A stretch of DNA of 64,000 nt from Malurus cyaneus samueli. Taxonomy: Eukaryota > Chordata > Aves > Passeriformes > Maluridae. Position numbers and translations under genes: made by a program. Below the pieces are notes generated by a model. It did not search any database, was not told the origin of the DNA, and was given only the letters and a program-made list of their open reading frames with translations. The stretch spans positions 41,245,336 to 41,309,335 of the forward strand of contig CM019217.1 of NCBI GenBank assembly GCA_009741485.1, in the 5' to 3' direction. The number at the start of each line of letters is the position of its first letter. Positions within the stretch are counted from its first letter, which is position 1. Positions 63,201-64,000 of this stretch are shown piece by piece.

Positions 63201-63935
63201 AGGACTGGAGCATTAGGAAAAGCTCATGCAATAAGGCAGTGCTGACAGAAAACTGTAGTTGAGGTTCAAATATATAAAGGAGGCATTTTGAAAGCCCTCT
63301 ACGTTCTAAATCAGACTGTACACAAAATGTACAGCTCAGTTCTACAGAACAGAATTTCTTTGTAACTCGCAAGACTGAAGACACTTCTTTTAAATAAAAT
63401 GATCATTTAGTTCATGATGAAATAAATGTCATGCACATTTCAATGGATGTATGTCTATATGAAAGCTATGCATTGGTCCTGAATTATCAAGGTAAAAATG
63501 ATGGCTAATTATAATATGAAAGTTAGTCGAGCAGATCCTGTAAGTTTTAACTTTTGTATTTGATTGTGATAACTGCTTGATAAGTATAAGGAAATTAACA
63601 GCTTTTTTCAGCTGTTGCAACCTCGTCATTTTGTAATTTCTCTTTGACTGAAAGTCACTTCCTTCAGCAATTTAAATTGGAGGTGAGGGAGGACATCCCA
63701 CTTTTACCACAACCACTTAAAAACAATTTACAACTTTTGTGTTTTAATCTCAAATCAAAAGCACTCCTAGCTTAAAATATATTGTCAGTAAAAAAGGGTT
63801 AACAAATGAAATAAATGTCAAAGCACCAGAAAATTAAAGATAGCAAGTAGGAAACAATGCAAATGGTAAAGGAAGAATGAATGTCTGTGTGTGTTGTCTC
63901 CAACCACTTACCCCAAACTCCTCCATTTCTTCTTC
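51257..63935 (-). CDS. RAPGEF2: RAPGEF2, 3' part of the coding region (8 exons, 568 residues in window)
   Basis: Exchange factor that loads GTP on Rap1/Rap2 at membranes and cell junctions; also called PDZ-GEF1. The coding join on the minus strand, in transcript order, is 63935-63912, 62893-62670, 61844-61656, 59907-59755, 57692-57467, 55853-55294, 52760-52455 and 51282-51257. It totals 1708 nt: one nucleotide completing a codon from the upstream exon, then 569 codons including TAA. Every junction has GT/AG and the phase is kept throughout, which strongly supports the model. The encoded tail follows the known RAPGEF2 C-terminus almost residue by residue (recalled, not searched), for example [47 protein letters not shown] and the final EDEQVSAV. 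The start codon and all enzymatic domains lie past the right edge. The paralogue RAPGEF6 is the main alternative, but the middle of the tail fits RAPGEF2 better. Confidence 0.93.
51283..52454 (-). other. RAPGEF2: RAPGEF2 last intron
   Basis: This 1.17-kb intron has donor GTAAAT and acceptor TTTGCAG. It holds a small CAA repeat (about 51366-51381) and a short imperfect hairpin with CTTTACAC/GTGTAAAG arms at about 52010-52033. No other coding sequence is seen. Confidence 0.85.
52455..52760 (-). CDS. RAPGEF2: RAPGEF2 exon with two PPxY motifs
   Basis: This 306-nt exon has acceptor CCTGCAG and donor GTAAAT. It reads [19 protein letters not shown], then [33 protein letters not shown], a Gln/His-rich spacer, and [18 protein letters not shown] to GFSTEED. 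PPGY and PPDY are PPxY motifs. The C-terminal PY motifs of this protein (as CNrasGEF) are known to bind WW domains of the ubiquitin ligase Nedd4. The exon ends one nucleotide into a Glu codon completed by the last exon. If the donor is not used, translation runs GKFLIVRF and stops, which loses the PDZ ligand. Confidence 0.95.
52761..55293 (-). other. RAPGEF2: RAPGEF2 intron
   Basis: This 2.53-kb intron is AT-rich. Open frames inside it are short and unsupported by splice sites or recognised protein sequence. I see no repeat I can name. Confidence 0.8.
55294..55853 (-). CDS. RAPGEF2: RAPGEF2 large tail exon with DSGxxS degron-like motif
   Basis: This 560-nt exon is the longest in the window (acceptor TATCCAG, donor GTAAGT). 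It begins [20 protein letters not shown], continues with [20 protein letters not shown] and [19 protein letters not shown], then [49 protein letters not shown], and a short poly-Ala (four GCA codons near 55317-55328) before SSTKGLVA. DSGRGS fits the beta-TrCP degron DSGxxS; RAPGEF2 is a reported beta-TrCP substrate, so this is a plausible control site. The frame stays open upstream of the acceptor into intron and a CR1 fragment, which is not coding. Some substitutions lie in the middle, but the frame is intact. Confidence 0.95.
55854..57466 (-). other. RAPGEF2: RAPGEF2 intron with a CR1 3' fragment
   Basis: This 1.61-kb intron contains a CR1 tail fragment about 115 nt upstream of the exon acceptor, an AAAC-type repeat near 56127-56152 and A tracts near 56811 and 57360. 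Nothing coding is seen. Confidence 0.8.
55967..56025 (+). repeat. CR1 LINE 3'-tail fragment inside a RAPGEF2 intron
   Basis: Reads GGGTTGGACTGGGTAACCTT, AAGGTCCC and CCCATTCTATGATT, matching the CR1 3' end in sense on the plus strand, so antisense to RAPGEF2. It sits about 115 nt upstream of the acceptor of the 560-nt exon. Confidence 0.8.
57467..57692 (-). CDS. RAPGEF2: RAPGEF2 exon: Ser-rich segment with RRQRHS
   Basis: This 226-nt exon has acceptor TTTGCAG and donor GTAAGA. It reads [19 protein letters not shown], then [34 protein letters not shown] and [12 protein letters not shown], and ends with two nucleotides of a Gly codon. The motif RRQRHSVS is a good consensus for basophilic kinases (RxxS type). 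DSGHS is close to, but not exactly, the DSGxxS degron pattern. The segment is highly conserved in RAPGEF2 and is one of the best discriminating pieces for the gene assignment. Confidence 0.95.
57693..59754 (-). other. RAPGEF2: RAPGEF2 intron with a perfect inverted repeat
   Basis: This 2.06-kb intron is AT-rich. Its one standout is the 14-bp-arm inverted repeat at 59277-59309. No coding sequence or nameable transposon is seen. Confidence 0.8.
59277..59309. repeat. Perfect inverted repeat, 14-bp arms
   Basis: GCTTAAGATATTTG and its exact reverse complement CAAATATCTTAAGC are separated by AATTC. Confidence 0.95.
59755..59907 (-). CDS. RAPGEF2: RAPGEF2 exon: Ser/Pro-rich segment
   Basis: This 153-nt exon is joined through split Gly codons at both ends (acceptor CTAAAG, donor GTAGTG). 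It reads [19 protein letters not shown], then [17 protein letters not shown] and [12 protein letters not shown]. The [13 protein letters not shown] run offers several proline-directed Ser/Thr sites and basic residues, consistent with a phosphorylated disordered linker. It matches RAPGEF2 closely with only conservative changes. Its neighbours are an intron of about 1.75 kb upstream and one of about 2.06 kb downstream. Confidence 0.93.
59908..61655 (-). other. RAPGEF2: RAPGEF2 intron
   Basis: This 1.75-kb intron shows only AT-rich unique-looking sequence. No supported gene or nameable repeat was found. Confidence 0.8.
61656..61844 (-). CDS. RAPGEF2: RAPGEF2 exon: poly-Gln tract and PSRKK linker
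   Basis: This 189-nt exon has acceptor CACAAAG and donor GTAGGT. It opens with [20 protein letters not shown], then a Gln-rich segment with six pure CAG codons (61744-61761), and closes with [20 protein letters not shown] and PPFG. Recalled human RAPGEF2 has a Gln/Pro-mixed stretch at the Gln-rich position, so the length and purity of the tract probably differ between lineages. The two flanks of the tract are conserved, so the exon is functional rather than pseudogenic. It is likely an unstructured linker. Confidence 0.93.
61744..61761 (-). repeat. RAPGEF2: Coding (CAG)6 repeat in RAPGEF2
   Basis: Six pure CAG codons on the coding strand encode six Gln between KV and HKTNQ. Confidence 0.95.
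61845..62669 (-). other. RAPGEF2: RAPGEF2 intron
   Basis: This 0.83-kb intron has donor GTGAGC and acceptor CACAAAG. Nothing beyond AT-rich unique-looking sequence is recognised. Confidence 0.8.
62670..62893 (-). CDS. RAPGEF2: RAPGEF2 exon: basic/helical segment after the catalytic domain
   Basis: This 224-nt exon has acceptor CTCCAG and donor GTGAGC. It begins by completing the Gly codon, then reads [16 protein letters not shown], a basic patch [10 protein letters not shown], a likely amphipathic helix from [15 protein letters not shown] to the [10 protein letters not shown] stretch, and ends in LQCEPATNT plus one nucleotide. In the family this stretch follows the RasGEF domain and is nearly invariant among vertebrates. 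The RRSSF sequence is a plausible basophilic-kinase site, which is inference only. No truncation or frameshift is seen. Confidence 0.93.
62894..63911 (-). other. RAPGEF2: RAPGEF2 intron after the microexon
   Basis: This 1.02-kb intron has donor GTAAGT and acceptor CTCCAG. Frames inside it are short and unsupported. Confidence 0.7.
63912..63935 (-). CDS. RAPGEF2: RAPGEF2 24-nt microexon (KKKWRSLG)
   Basis: This is a very short exon: acceptor TTGCAG just before 63935, preceded by a pyrimidine-rich run, and donor GTAAGT starting at 63911. The phase is fixed by the next exon, which needs two nucleotides from this one. The exon then reads as one nucleotide of a split codon followed by KKKWRSL and GG, which joins to T to give Gly. 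The joined product [14 protein letters not shown] resembles the segment just after the GEF catalytic domain in PDZ-GEF proteins. Read in frame zero it would give EEEMEEFG, which does not fit the phase of the next exon. The exon is too short to appear in an open-frame scan. Confidence 0.75.
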
Positions 63936-64000
63936 CTGCAAGTGAGAGCCAGGAAGAATAAAGCATGGGTTTAAGAAGAGACAGAGAAAGATCACAAGCT

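Noticed and set aside
63912..63935. Reading the microexon as EEEMEEFG in frame zero
   Set aside because: The following exon requires two carried-over nucleotides, which fixes the frame as KKKWRSLG.

Overview
This window is nuclear DNA of a bird. The evidence is dispersed CR1 LINE copies ending in the avian 3' signature (repeats of the octamer ATTCTATG or a variant), a solo LTR of a type familiar from songbird and related genomes, AT-rich intergenic sequence, and a spliced vertebrate gene. A passerine is the best guess for the lineage, but that is inference. No operons, CRISPR arrays, tRNA or rRNA genes are visible, and almost all open frames in the first 49 kb look like chance or repeat-derived frames.

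Right part (about 49.3-64.0 kb, minus strand): the 3' third of RAPGEF2 (PDZ-GEF1, also called RA-GEF-1, CNrasGEF or nRapGEP), a guanine nucleotide exchange factor for Rap1/Rap2. Eight exons can be placed by splice sites and by unbroken reading phase, from a 24-nt microexon at 63912-63935 to a last exon that encodes only eight residues and the stop at 51257-51259. Together they encode 568 residues of the C-terminal regulatory tail: a basic helix after the catalytic domain, a short poly-Gln tract, Ser/Pro-rich stretches, a DSGxxS degron-like motif, two PPxY motifs and the C-terminal PDZ ligand VSAV. The catalytic, cyclic-nucleotide-binding-like, PDZ and RA domains lie beyond the right edge. A 3' UTR of about 2 kb probably ends near 49.28 kb.

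Left part (1 to about 49.3 kb): no convincing protein-coding gene. This fits the large gene desert downstream of RAPGEF2 in other vertebrates. It holds CR1 pieces at about 5.2, 12.5-13.3, 21.3-21.5, 33.7-35.3, 37.8-39.0 and 43.3-43.5 kb, a 270-bp solo LTR at 24958-25227, simple repeats including a 33-base A tract, and a three-base N gap at 6199-6201 flanked by two near-identical 84-bp copies. Non-coding structure that stands out: two orphan CpG islands (about 21.56-21.92 and 29.60-29.75 kb), several clusters of transcription-factor-like motifs that resemble conserved enhancers (about 9.3-9.7, 11.2-11.5 and 18.9-19.1 kb), and a G-quadruplex motif at 31496-31522.

I found no clearly new biological system. 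The best leads are the orphan CpG islands, the CR1 copy with a possible SGNH-esterase remnant next to it, the microexon, and the tiny last exon that makes the PDZ ligand depend on one splice event.
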